A stretch of DNA of 11,985 nt, taken from assembly GCA_035526665.1 (NCBI GenBank), contig DATLBY010000457.1, forward strand, positions 1 through 11,985, given 5' to 3'. The notes under the pieces were generated by a model. The model searched no databases. It saw only the letters and a list, made by a program, of their open reading frames with translations, and was not told the DNA's origin. Made by a program: the position numbers and the translations under genes. This document shows positions 1 to 7,203 of this stretch, one piece after another. The DNA comes from DATLBY01 sp035526665. Lineage in GTDB: Bacteria; Acidobacteriota; Terriglobia; Bryobacterales; Bryobacteraceae. How positions within the stretch are numbered: position 1 is the stretch's first letter; each line of letters begins with the position of its first letter.

Positions 1-99
1 GCAGGTCCGGACGAGTTCCACAATGCCTTGATTCTGATCGGTGGCGCGCTCCTGGCGTTCCTGATCAGCCTTACGTTGCTGAGACGGAAGAAGAAATAG
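1..99 (+). CDS. C-terminal tail of a membrane-anchored protein (partial)
   Basis: The first 33 codons are open from base 1 and end in TAG at 97-99. They encode a short polar stretch, one hydrophobic segment of about 20 residues (from NALILIGG to LISLTLL) and a basic end, RRKKK. This is a C-terminal membrane anchor with a positively charged cytoplasmic stop. It resembles the C-terminal anchors of surface proteins, but no sorting motif is visible in the part shown, so the family cannot be named. It converges on the DUF1501 gene, leaving only 9 nt between the two stop codons. The start and all functional domains lie outside the window. Confidence 0.7.
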   Translation, partial: AGPDEFHNALILIGGALLAFLISLTLLRRKKK

Positions 100-108
100 T
101 AGCGCTAC

Positions 109-1479
109 CTACGACCAGAGTTCGTGCACCGGAGAGTATTCGAAGCTGCCGGTCTTCGGCACGTACTCGAATCCCCGCCCCAGCGGGTCATCGTGGCGGA
201 CCGTGGTCCAATCGATTCCCAGCGCGGAGTAGATGGTGGCTTCAATATCCTCGGCCTTGATGTCTCGGTCCCCCGACCAGCCCGGGTCGGCAGTTGCCAG
301 CCCTGCGCTATCCGTGGCGCCGATCACCCTGCCGCCGCGGATGCGAGCGCCAGCCATCAGCACCGCCTGCTGCAGAAAGTGATCGCGTCCGACGGTGGTA
401 TTCGGATTTCCCACGGTCCTTCCAAATTCGCCCATTGCGATGATCAGCGTCTCATCCAGCAGGCCGTCCTGCTTCAAATCGGCGATTAACTGACCCAGGC
501 CGTTGTCGAATTGCCGCGAAAGAGCCTGCAGATTCGCATTCGGCTGGTAGATGTTCTGGTGGTGATCCCAGCTTCCGAGGGTGATCTGAATAAACCGCGT
601 TCCCATCTTGGCTCGCAGCAGATTGCGCGCGGTCACGCAGGCATTGCCGAAAGCGGTGTTGCCGTAGAGATTCCTCGTGTTCTGGTCGAACGAGAAAATC
701 TTATCGACGTCGCTGTTGTACATCAGCTTACGGGCGCTCAGGTTGAACGTGGCCATCTCGTTGATGGCCGGCCCAAGAGCATTGCTGTCACGAACATCCG
801 CATCCAGATCCAGCAGAAGATTGAAACGTCGGTCAAAGGCTGCGACACCCCCCGGATGTACCGTATTCCCCAGCCCTCCGCCACCCGGGTTAACGTAAAA
901 CGGCGAATGTTCCGGGGCAAGATAGCCGTTGCCCGGACCCGTGCCCGTATTGAGAGATACGAACGCCGGTAGCGAACGGTCTTTGGACGTTGGGCCTAAT
1001 TCGAGCGACACGACAGAGCCGATATGGGGAGCAATTTTGGATAGCCCCGACACTGGATTGCGGCCGATCTGAATCCAGGTTTGCCCCAAGCCATGCACGG
1101 CAGCCCATGATTTAACGGAGCGCAGCAGCGCCACCGAATCCATCTGATCGGCGATTTTCGGCATCAACCCCTGGGGAAACATCATCCCGCCATACGAGGT
1201 CGGATTCATGAACGCAGGTGTCCAGGACCCAACTTTCAGATCGAACGTGTCCGTATGGCTTGGCCCGCCCTGCATCAGGATGAAAATACAGTTTTTCGCA
1301 GTCCCGATGGGGCTTACCGCAGCCTTCGCGATCGATTCCATGGGGCGTCCCGGCAACAAAAAATAGCCGCCCACGGCCGATGCCGCGTGTTTGAAGAACA
1401 GGCGCCGGCTAAGCTGTGGCCGCTTCCAGAATTGCGTGCCGCTCAGCTTGCTCCAGTCTTTTCCAAAACGATCTTTCAT
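109..1479 (-). CDS. DUF1501 domain-containing secreted protein
   Basis: This 456-residue protein matches the DUF1501 family, a sulfatase/alkaline-phosphatase-like fold of unknown substrate found mostly in Planctomycetes, Acidobacteria and Verrucomicrobia. Visible landmarks are a twin-arginine-like signal (SRRLFFKHAASAVGG, residues 24-38), the N-terminal core NCIFILMQGGPSHTDTFD (63-80), LGSWDHHQN (301-309), MGEFGRTVG (349-357) and GRDHF (364-368), which resemble the metal-site regions of this fold. The ATG at 1479 was preferred to an in-frame start at 1545 because AGAGGA lies 6 nt upstream and because it puts the signal near the N-terminus. The gene follows the DUF1549/DUF1553 gene by 10 nt; these two families commonly occur as a pair. 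Export by the Tat system is inferred. The enzymatic activity is unknown. Confidence 0.93.
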   Translation of the reverse strand: MKDRFGKDWSKLSGTQFWKRPQLSRRLFFKHAASAVGGYFLLPGRPMESIAKAAVSPIGTAKNCIFILMQGGPSHTDTFDLKVGSWTPAFMNPTSYGGMMFPQGLMPKIADQMDSVALLRSVKSWAAVHGLGQTWIQIGRNPVSGLSKIAPHIGSVVSLELGPTSKDRSLPAFVSLNTGTGPGNGYLAPEHSPFYVNPGGGGLGNTVHPGGVAAFDRRFNLLLDLDADVRDSNALGPAINEMATFNLSARKLMYNSDVDKIFSFDQNTRNLYGNTAFGNACVTARNLLRAKMGTRFIQITLGSWDHHQNIYQPNANLQALSRQFDNGLGQLIADLKQDGLLDETLIIAMGEFGRTVGNPNTTVGRDHFLQQAVLMAGARIRGGRVIGATDSAGLATADPGWSGDRDIKAEDIEATIYSALGIDWTTVRHDDPLGRGFEYVPKTGSFEYSPVHELWS

Positions 1480-1485
1480 GGCAGG

Positions 1486-1491
1486 TCCTCT
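1486..1491 (-). promoter_or_regulatory. Shine-Dalgarno site of the DUF1501 gene, overlapping the upstream stop
   Basis: The minus strand reads AGAGGA, then 6 nt, then the ATG at 1479. The hexamer overlaps the TAG stop codon (1490-1492) of the preceding DUF1549/DUF1553 gene, so a ribosome ending the first gene stands on the initiation site of the second. This fixes the start of the DUF1501 gene and suggests translational coupling. Confidence 0.7.
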
Positions 1492-3487
1492 AGTAGCTGA
1501 ACAGGAAATCGACCTTATTGATGCACGCCCAGGCGAGATCCTCAATCGCGGTGTTTCTGGCGGCGGCGTTGGTTCCGGCCTTGTTGAGAAAGGCCAGTGC
1601 CCGATCGCGCTCCAGTTGTGAAGGAGTGCGCGCCAGCACCGTCAAAAACATCTCGTCTACCACATCGGCATTGGTGGATATTTTCGCAATCGCGGCCAGC
1701 GTCGGCGACGCTGAGATCCTGGTTCGATTGTTGACGAAGGCGTCGTTCATCATGCTCAACTGCTGCAGCACGGAAGCCGCCTGGACACGCGGCTGCGTAT
1801 CACGATTACCCCGGATAAATACGTTGATAAAGTTCGCCACCGCGCCGTTGGAGCGGGGCTCGGCGGTGTCGGGAAGTCTCATCGCGGAAGTGAACGCGTC
1901 CGGCATCATCTGTACCGCTTCGGTTGGAGCAGTGCGGTAGATGGTGGCCTGAACCGTGTATTTGCCGGGGACGCCGGTTGCCTGGGTAATGGAGTCGTGC
2001 ACCTCTTCGCCATCCAGGCGCCTGGGATAATGCCGTGCAAATAGAGGGACATAATCCGCTCGCCAGCCACTGTCATACCGGGAACTCAACTGGTAGGCCG
2101 AGGAGGAAACGAGCAGTTTCACGAAAGGGCGCAGTTTGAAATACCCTTGTTCCAACTCTCCTGCCAACTTTTCCAGCAACTCCGGATGCGTCGCCTGCAG
2201 AGTCCAAGGCGCAGGTGGTGGATTTGCGGGGTCGAGCCGGTCCGGATCCAGTGTATCCACCGGATCCACCAGGCCGAGATTGAAAAATACCTTCCAGAGG
2301 CGGTTTGCGAAGTTCCGCGCGAACATCGGATCGCTTGTTAGATTGGCCGCATAAGCCGAGCGCCAGTCGGAGTCCTTCGGCTTAGCGCCGGTCACCCGGT
2401 ACTCCGGCGTGATGGACTGATTGGCGAGGCAGCGATTTGTTTTCGGGTCCGGCGGCAGGGCATTCGCACAGCGGAAGGGCCGGTTTCCGAAGTTTGTGTT
2501 GGCTTCGTACTGACCGCTCGGATTGTTGTTTACCTCGGTGCTGTTGTAATACCGGTCCGTATACTGGGTCGTTTGGTTGTTCCTCACGCTCCATTTGGTG
2601 CGCGAGAAGAACGCGGCCATTCGCCAGGCTTCCGTGCGGGTGGCGTTTTTGCCCCATAAGCTGATCTGATCCAGATGCCCGCGGCCGTTATGGCAACCGA
2701 CGCAATCGTAATGGCCCATGCCAAGGTAGACAGTGGCGGTTTTCGTGAGGGCCATGTCGAAGGAGTCCTGCACGGGGCCGCCGGCGGTCTGGATACCCAC
2801 CAGGAAATTGACGGCTCCATTGTCCTCGGCATAATTATTCCCAGTAGCGGTGATGGTCTCCCAGGCGATGTCATGGAAGGACTTATCCGCCGCGATGGAC
2901 CTTCGAATGTAGTTATAGAAGGCGTTTCTGCCGTCGATTTGCCGGTTAATGCCCGACGTGGATAGTGCCGTGGCCGTATTCTGCAGCAGGTCGCCCATCC
3001 AGAGAGTGAACTTGTCGGTGAACTCCTCGGAGGCCAAGAGGTCGTCAATCACTTGGGTGCGTTTATCCGCGGAACTGTCGGCAACGAAAGCGCGAATCTG
3101 GCTGGGGGAGGGAATACGCCCCGTTAAATCGAGCATGATACGGCGCAGGAATTCCTCGTCCGTGGACACAGGAGCCGAGCGCACGTTCATGGAAGCGAGC
3201 TTGCCGAAAATCTCGTCGTCGATCAGGTTCCGGCGCGGGATCTCGGATGCAGGGACCGTTTCACCCTGCTTCGCCCCATACCGCGCCCGTGAGATTTTCC
3301 CTGTCGTTTCAGAGATATCCGAACGTATACGGCTCTGTGCCGAGAGGAATTCGTCCGGTTTGGCGGTAAAGCTGCAACCCTGCAGCGGCTTACTCTCTAT
3401 TTCATCTGCCGGTAAGATCGGGACAGATACAAGGCTGACGAACGCACACGTGACGACGACTACAGAAGTCGATTTGACCCAAAACAT
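1490..3487 (-). CDS. DUF1549/DUF1553 domain secreted protein with a CxxCH motif
   Basis: This 665-residue protein begins with a Sec-type signal peptide (hydrophobic residues about 8-24, ending near LPADE). A DUF1549 domain follows (about 88-275; FLRRIMLDLTGRIPS at 113-127 and LLASEEFTDKF at 150-160), and then a DUF1553 domain (about 375-655; FANRLWKVFFNLGLVDPVD at 393-411, ending in LAWACINKVDFLFSY). Between them lies CVGCH (262-266), a c-type haem-attachment pattern. In many planctomycete relatives a separate N-terminal cytochrome domain supplies such motifs; none is seen here. The ATG at 3487 is chosen over a possible 29-codon extension (to 3574) because the signal peptide begins there. It is the first gene of a pair with the DUF1501 gene. 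Biochemical function is not established; a periplasmic redox or polymer-degrading role is only a guess. Confidence 0.93.
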   Translation of the reverse strand: MFWVKSTSVVVVTCAFVSLVSVPILPADEIESKPLQGCSFTAKPDEFLSAQSRIRSDISETTGKISRARYGAKQGETVPASEIPRRNLIDDEIFGKLASMNVRSAPVSTDEEFLRRIMLDLTGRIPSPSQIRAFVADSSADKRTQVIDDLLASEEFTDKFTLWMGDLLQNTATALSTSGINRQIDGRNAFYNYIRRSIAADKSFHDIAWETITATGNNYAEDNGAVNFLVGIQTAGGPVQDSFDMALTKTATVYLGMGHYDCVGCHNGRGHLDQISLWGKNATRTEAWRMAAFFSRTKWSVRNNQTTQYTDRYYNSTEVNNNPSGQYEANTNFGNRPFRCANALPPDPKTNRCLANQSITPEYRVTGAKPKDSDWRSAYAANLTSDPMFARNFANRLWKVFFNLGLVDPVDTLDPDRLDPANPPPAPWTLQATHPELLEKLAGELEQGYFKLRPFVKLLVSSSAYQLSSRYDSGWRADYVPLFARHYPRRLDGEEVHDSITQATGVPGKYTVQATIYRTAPTEAVQMMPDAFTSAMRLPDTAEPRSNGAVANFINVFIRGNRDTQPRVQAASVLQQLSMMNDAFVNNRTRISASPTLAAIAKISTNADVVDEMFLTVLARTPSQLERDRALAFLNKAGTNAAARNTAIEDLAWACINKVDFLFSY

Positions 3488-3517
3488 CGGTGACCACCCT
3501 ACATGAAATACAGTATG

Positions 3518-3543
3518 CCGCTGATGGATTAGTATAGCAGCGG
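3518..3543. repeat. Inverted repeat CCGCTG-N14-CAGCGG around a promoter box
   Basis: CCGCTG at 3518-3523 and CAGCGG at 3538-3543 are perfect 6-bp inverted arms with a 14-nt spacer. The spacer and right arm cover the predicted extended -10 box of the minus-strand DUF1549/DUF1553 gene. A further CCGCT lies at 3561-3565. The arrangement would suit a dimeric repressor or a hairpin near the mRNA 5' end, but six-base arms can occur by chance. Confidence 0.35.
3531..3539 (-). promoter_or_regulatory. Extended -10 promoter box for the DUF1549-DUF1501 pair
   Basis: The minus strand reads TGCTATACT, which fits the extended -10 form TGn-TATAAT with one mismatch. Transcription would begin near 3524, giving a leader of about 37 nt before the ATG at 3487. 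A TTGGCA (complement of 3547-3552) is only 10 bp upstream of the hexamer, too close for a normal -35. On the plus strand TATAGT at 3584-3589 is a weaker candidate for the divergent gene at 3625, with no clear -35. Nothing else is recognised in the 3488-3624 gap. Confidence 0.45.
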
Positions 3544-3624
3544 ATCTGCCAAAAAGGAGGCCGCTAAGCACCAAATTGGGCGATATAGTAACGCCTTACG
3601 GCCCTGGGACGTCAGGCGGACCGT

Positions 3625-4257
3625 ATGAGACTTGCCGCGTCGATCGCAATGGGGCTGCTTCCGTTTTGCGCGTGGAGTCAGTTTCATGACCAAAAACATA
3701 GCTTTACGGTCAGTGCCGGGGCCGCTCAGCCACGCGCTGGCCTCCGCTCTCTGTTCGCCGATGGACCCCTTGTAGGCGTCGCTTACGGATTCCGGCTTCA
3801 CCGGTACTTTCAGGCAGATGCCGGCTTGGACACGGTGTTCGGCGCTGCGGGCGTGCGCGATTTTCTTCCTACACAATTTGGCGACCTGCGCATCCGGGAC
3901 TATCAGTTTTTTGTGCCTCTGGGAGCTCGCGCCATCGCTCCCCTTCTCAATGACCGCATCCGGATTTCTGGTGGCGGAGGCGCGGCTTATCTGCATTATA
4001 CGGAACGGATCCAGCAACCCTTCCGCGACTCGAACTTTCGCCTCGACTGCCCCGTCTGCGCTTCCCGCAGCGGTTGGGGATACTACGCGTTGGCGGCAGC
4101 CAGCGTTGCAGTGGATCGCGATCGGCACTTCCGCGTGGGAGTGACGTCAAAAGTGTATCGGGGGCATACTGAGGGCGATCCTCTCGGATCGGTCCCGGCG
4201 CTCCGGACTCGCGATCACTGGGTAAACATAGCGGGTGAGTTCGGCTTCAGCTTCTAG
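3625..4257 (+). CDS. Outer-membrane beta-barrel-like protein, hypothetical
   Basis: This 210-residue protein starts with a short signal peptide (MRLAASIAMGLLPFCAWSQ). The rest alternates polar and hydrophobic residues in strand-like segments rich in Gly, Tyr and Phe, and ends in GEFGFSF with a terminal Phe. A C-terminal aromatic residue is the usual signature recognised by the outer-membrane assembly machinery. The size and strand pattern suit a small 8- to 10-stranded barrel, but the specific family is not recognised. A CPVC motif (142-145) lies in a probable loop, unusual for a barrel protein. The ATG has a weak purine-rich AGGCGGA just upstream. It is transcribed divergently from the DUF1549 gene and converges on the pilin gene with 6 nt between stops, so it appears monocistronic. 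Confidence 0.75.
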   Translation: MRLAASIAMGLLPFCAWSQFHDQKHSFTVSAGAAQPRAGLRSLFADGPLVGVAYGFRLHRYFQADAGLDTVFGAAGVRDFLPTQFGDLRIRDYQFFVPLGARAIAPLLNDRIRISGGGGAAYLHYTERIQQPFRDSNFRLDCPVCASRSGWGYYALAAASVAVDRDRHFRVGVTSKVYRGHTEGDPLGSVPALRTRDHWVNIAGEFGFSF

Positions 4258-4263
4258 CTAAGG

Positions 4264-4749
4264 CTATTTGAGTTCGGGGCTGGTAGCCGTGGGAACTTCC
4301 GCGCTCCAGTTGGAGCGGATCACCAGAGTCTGGTCCGCATAGAAGGTGCGCCTTCCCGTATTCCCGAAAACCTCGGGAACGGCAGTGATTATGTACCCTG
4401 TGGGCGATTGCTGCAATTGGAAGATGTAGCCGGTCTTCTTGCCAAGCGCGAGGTCGCCGGGAATCAGATCCGCAGCCGAAGGTCCGGCAGCGCCGCTCGG
4501 GGGTGGACCCAACTCGGCCAGGTTCTGAGCGTACTTTCCGAACTGCGAATAGTATTGCGTCTGCCCGCTCTGGATGGTGCCAATCTGTTGAATGGCAGCC
4601 GTTTCGTGTGCCAGCATCTTATTCTGGTTCAACTTAGGGACGGCGATGGCAGCCAGAATAAGAATAATCGCAACTACAATCAGGAGTTCGATCAGGGAGA
4701 AGCCGCGTTGGCGGCGTCGGCGGACGTTCATACAGTAATCATGACGCAT
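4264..4749 (-). CDS. Type IV pilin-like prepilin
   Basis: This 161-residue protein has a basic leader followed by a textbook prepilin peptidase site, RRRQRG|FSLIELLIVVAII (cleavage after Gly16), with Glu at +5 of the mature protein and a 20-residue hydrophobic helix. The C-terminal part (GYIFQLQ, then GRRTFYADQTLVIRS) resembles the globular half of pilin-like proteins common in Acidobacteria. The start is uncertain: ATG at 4749 gives a 16-residue leader, ATG at 4731 a more usual 10-residue leader, and neither has a good Shine-Dalgarno. The gene begins 29 nt after kdsA and is probably read through from the kdsB-pyrG-kdsA transcript. Major pilin, minor pilin and type II secretion pseudopilin cannot be separated from sequence alone. 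Confidence 0.9.
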   Translation of the reverse strand: MRHDYCMNVRRRRQRGFSLIELLIVVAIILILAAIAVPKLNQNKMLAHETAAIQQIGTIQSGQTQYYSQFGKYAQNLAELGPPPSGAAGPSAADLIPGDLALGKKTGYIFQLQQSPTGYIITAVPEVFGNTGRRTFYADQTLVIRSNWSAEVPTATSPELK

Positions 4750-4778
4750 TTGTGCCGCTTTGCGTTTAGGGGAACCGC

Positions 4779-5561
4779 TCAGCTTACCAGACTGTGGATG
4801 CCGCGCAGCGTGGCCAGGAGAGGACCCAGCAGATCCAGCCGCAGGGCGTTCGCGCCATCCGACAGGGCCTTGCGCGGATCTTCATGCACTTCCACAAAGA
4901 TGCCGGCGACTCCCGCTGCCACCGCCGCCCGCGACAGCGGAGCAATGAATTCCGGCTGCCCCCCGGATGCGGCGCCGCCCGCGCCCGGCAGTTGCACGCT
5001 GTGGGTGGCATCGAAAATCACCGGCCATCCGAACTGCCGCATGATGGACAATCCACGCATATCCACCACCAGGTTGTTGTAACCAAACGACGATCCGCGT
5101 TCCGTCAAGAGGATCTGATTGTTTCCCGTGGACGCCACTTTATCCGCGGCATGCCGGATATCGGTGGGAGAGACGAATTGTCCCTTCTTGATATTTACCG
5201 TTTTACCCGTGCGGCCCGCGGCCACGAGAAGATCGGTTTGCCGGCAGAGAAAGGCGGGAATCTGCAGAATGTCCACCGCGGCCGCTGCCAGTTCCGCATG
5301 GTCCGGCTCGTGAATATCTGTCAGAACTTGAAAGCCCGCGGCGCGAACTCCCGCCAGAATCCGAAGACCTTCCTTGAGTCCAGGACCACGGTACGACCCC
5401 GCGCTGCTCCGATTTGCCTTATCGTAGGAGGCCTTAAAGACGTAATCGCCCGCGATTTTGCGGATCTCGTGAGCCAGAAAATGAACGTGGTGTTCCGATT
5501 CGATTACGCAAGGTCCGGCAATCAGCCCAAGCGGCTGTCCTTCGCCGAACTCAACCGGCAT
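4779..5561 (-). CDS. kdsA: 3-deoxy-8-phosphooctulonate synthase (KDO-8-phosphate synthase)
   Basis: KdsA condenses phosphoenolpyruvate with arabinose 5-phosphate to KDO 8-phosphate in the cytoplasm, the first committed step of KDO synthesis for lipopolysaccharide. The 260-residue protein carries the family motifs IAGPCVIES (14-22), FKASYDKANRSS (42-53), IPAFLCRQTDLL (101-112), KKGQF (125-129), GYNNLVVDMR (160-169) and DATHSVQLPG (184-193). The four ligands of the metal-dependent class are all present: Cys18, His187, Glu224 and Asp235, aligned from memory to Cys11, His185, Glu222 and Asp233 of the Aquifex enzyme. The metal-independent E. coli type has Asn at the Cys position. The start at 5561 is set by the family N-terminus; a 24-codon upstream extension lies inside pyrG. 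The gene overlaps the end of pyrG by 11 nt, indicating coupled translation. Confidence 0.97.
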   Translation of the reverse strand: MPVEFGEGQPLGLIAGPCVIESEHHVHFLAHEIRKIAGDYVFKASYDKANRSSAGSYRGPGLKEGLRILAGVRAAGFQVLTDIHEPDHAELAAAAVDILQIPAFLCRQTDLLVAAGRTGKTVNIKKGQFVSPTDIRHAADKVASTGNNQILLTERGSSFGYNNLVVDMRGLSIMRQFGWPVIFDATHSVQLPGAGGAASGGQPEFIAPLSRAAVAAGVAGIFVEVHEDPRKALSDGANALRLDLLGPLLATLRGIHSLVS

Positions 5562-7194
5562 GAGAGTACTGCGCCACCGATTCCGGACTTCGCCGAATAT
5601 TTCGCTGTTGCAGCGATGCAGCCACGAATGCACTGAAGAGAGGGTGTGGTTCCAGCGGTTTCGACTTGAATTCCGGGTGAAATTGGCAGCCGAGGAACCA
5701 GGGGTGGTTCTCTATTTCGCAGATTTCCACATACACCTTATCCGCTGTCTCGCCCGAAAGTTTAAGACCGTGGGCCCGCAGCACTGCTTCGTGTTCACGG
5801 TTGAATTCGTAGCGGTGGCGGTGCCTTTCGCTGATCTGCGCCTGGCCATAGGCGGCCCGCGCGAAGCTTCCTTCCTGCAGATCGCAGAGATAGGCACCGA
5901 GCCGCATCGTGCCGCCGAGCTCGTCCACTCCCTTTAGTTCCCTCAATTTGTAAATCACGCGGTGGGGTGTATTCGGATCGAACTCGGTCGAGTTAGCCTG
6001 GTCGAGACCGCACACATGGCGCGCGAATTCAATCACCATCGTCTGCATGCCGAGGCAAATTCCAAAATAAGGGACTTTTCGCTCGCGGGCAAAGCGGATG
6101 GCATTGATCATGCCCTCCACACCTCGCTTTCCGAAGCCGCCGGGCACCAGGATGCCGTCATACCGTGCCAGCTGCGGTTCGCACTCCTCCCAATTCGCCA
6201 GTTGTTCCGCTTCAATCCAACTGATGTGGACCTTCGCTTTGTGTGCCAGTCCGCCGTGCAGCAGCGCCTCTTTCAGGCTCTTGTAGGAGTCTTCGTACTC
6301 GACATATTTGCCCACCAGGGCAATTTCCACATGATGCTCAGGATTCTTCAGCCGGTCCACCATGGCAATCCAATGTTCGAGATTGCGATTCGGCGCGCTG
6401 ATTTTCAGCAAGCGCAGGATCATTTCATCCACTCGCTGTTCGGCGAAGACCAGCGGTACTTCATAGACCGAAGCCACATCGCGGGCTGTGATCACACCTT
6501 CCGGTTCCACGTCGCAAAAAAGGGCGATCTTTTCCTTGACGTCTTGCGAGAGAGGCTTCTCAGACCGGCAGAGCAGGATGTCGGGCTGTATCCCCAAGGC
6601 ACGCAGCTCCTTGACGCTATGCTGTGTGGGCTTGGTCTTCAACTCCTGCGCGGCCGCGATCCACGGCACTAAGGTGACGTGCACAAAGATGGAATGGTCA
6701 CGGCCTACTTCATGGCGAACCTGACGGATGGCTTCAATAAAGGGCAGGGACTCGATGTCGCCCACCGTGCCGCCAATCTCCACGATGACGACATCCGCAT
6801 CGGCCGATAGTTTGCGAATGCCCGCCTTGATTTCGTTGGTGACATGCGGGATCACCTGCACCGTTTTCCCCAGGTAATCGCCCCGCCGTTCCCGGGCGAT
6901 GATCTGCTCGTAAATGCGCCCGGAGGTTAGATTATTGCTTTGAGTCAGCGGGGAATGGGTGAATCGCTCATAATGCCCCAGATCCAGATCGGTCTCTGCG
7001 CCGTCGTCAGTCACGAATACTTCTCCGTGCTGAAACGGGCTCATCGTCCCTGGATCCACGTTGAGATACGGATCGAACTTCTGCAGCGTGACACGCAGCC
7101 CGCGACTCTCGAGAAGGCAACCGATGGAGGCTGCGGCGATTCCTTTGCCCAGCGACGACACCACCCCACCAGTTACGAAGATGTACTTAGCCAT
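5551..7194 (-). CDS. pyrG: CTP synthase (glutamine-hydrolysing)
   Basis: PyrG converts UTP to CTP using ATP and ammonia released from glutamine. The 547-residue protein is full length. The N-terminal amidoligase half shows FVTGGVVSSLGKGIAAASIG (6-25, with the P-loop), QKFDPYLNVDPGTMSPFQHG (38-57), DDGAETDLDLGHYERF (63-78) and VEIGGTVGDIES (138-149). The C-terminal class I glutamine amidotransferase half shows PGGFGKRGVEG (351-361), the nucleophile Cys380 in GICLGMQ and the His506/Glu508 pair in CQFHPEF. All catalytic residues are present. It follows kdsB by 9 nt and overlaps kdsA by 11 nt. No strong Shine-Dalgarno precedes the ATG, so coupling to kdsB translation is likely. The position between two KDO genes fits the CTP demand of KdsB. 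Confidence 0.98.
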   Translation of the reverse strand: MAKYIFVTGGVVSSLGKGIAAASIGCLLESRGLRVTLQKFDPYLNVDPGTMSPFQHGEVFVTDDGAETDLDLGHYERFTHSPLTQSNNLTSGRIYEQIIARERRGDYLGKTVQVIPHVTNEIKAGIRKLSADADVVIVEIGGTVGDIESLPFIEAIRQVRHEVGRDHSIFVHVTLVPWIAAAQELKTKPTQHSVKELRALGIQPDILLCRSEKPLSQDVKEKIALFCDVEPEGVITARDVASVYEVPLVFAEQRVDEMILRLLKISAPNRNLEHWIAMVDRLKNPEHHVEIALVGKYVEYEDSYKSLKEALLHGGLAHKAKVHISWIEAEQLANWEECEPQLARYDGILVPGGFGKRGVEGMINAIRFARERKVPYFGICLGMQTMVIEFARHVCGLDQANSTEFDPNTPHRVIYKLRELKGVDELGGTMRLGAYLCDLQEGSFARAAYGQAQISERHRHRYEFNREHEAVLRAHGLKLSGETADKVYVEICEIENHPWFLGCQFHPEFKSKPLEPHPLFSAFVAASLQQRNIRRSPESVAQYSHAG

Positions 7195-7203
7195 TGCGAT
7201 TCA

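Noticed and set aside
2949..3506. Plus-strand open frame of 185 codons antisense to the DUF1549 gene
   Set aside because: Ser/Arg-rich composition typical of a shadow frame; no ribosome site; the opposite strand encodes a well-marked domain.
4794..5636. Long plus-strand open frame of 280 codons antisense to kdsA
   Set aside because: It mirrors kdsA and the pyrG end in a GC-rich codon pattern, has no recognisable motif or ribosome site, and kdsA is certain.
5962..6672. Plus-strand open frame of 236 codons antisense to pyrG
   Set aside because: The pyrG protein is intact with all catalytic residues; the antisense product shows only a His/Gln-rich composition expected from reading conserved codons backwards.
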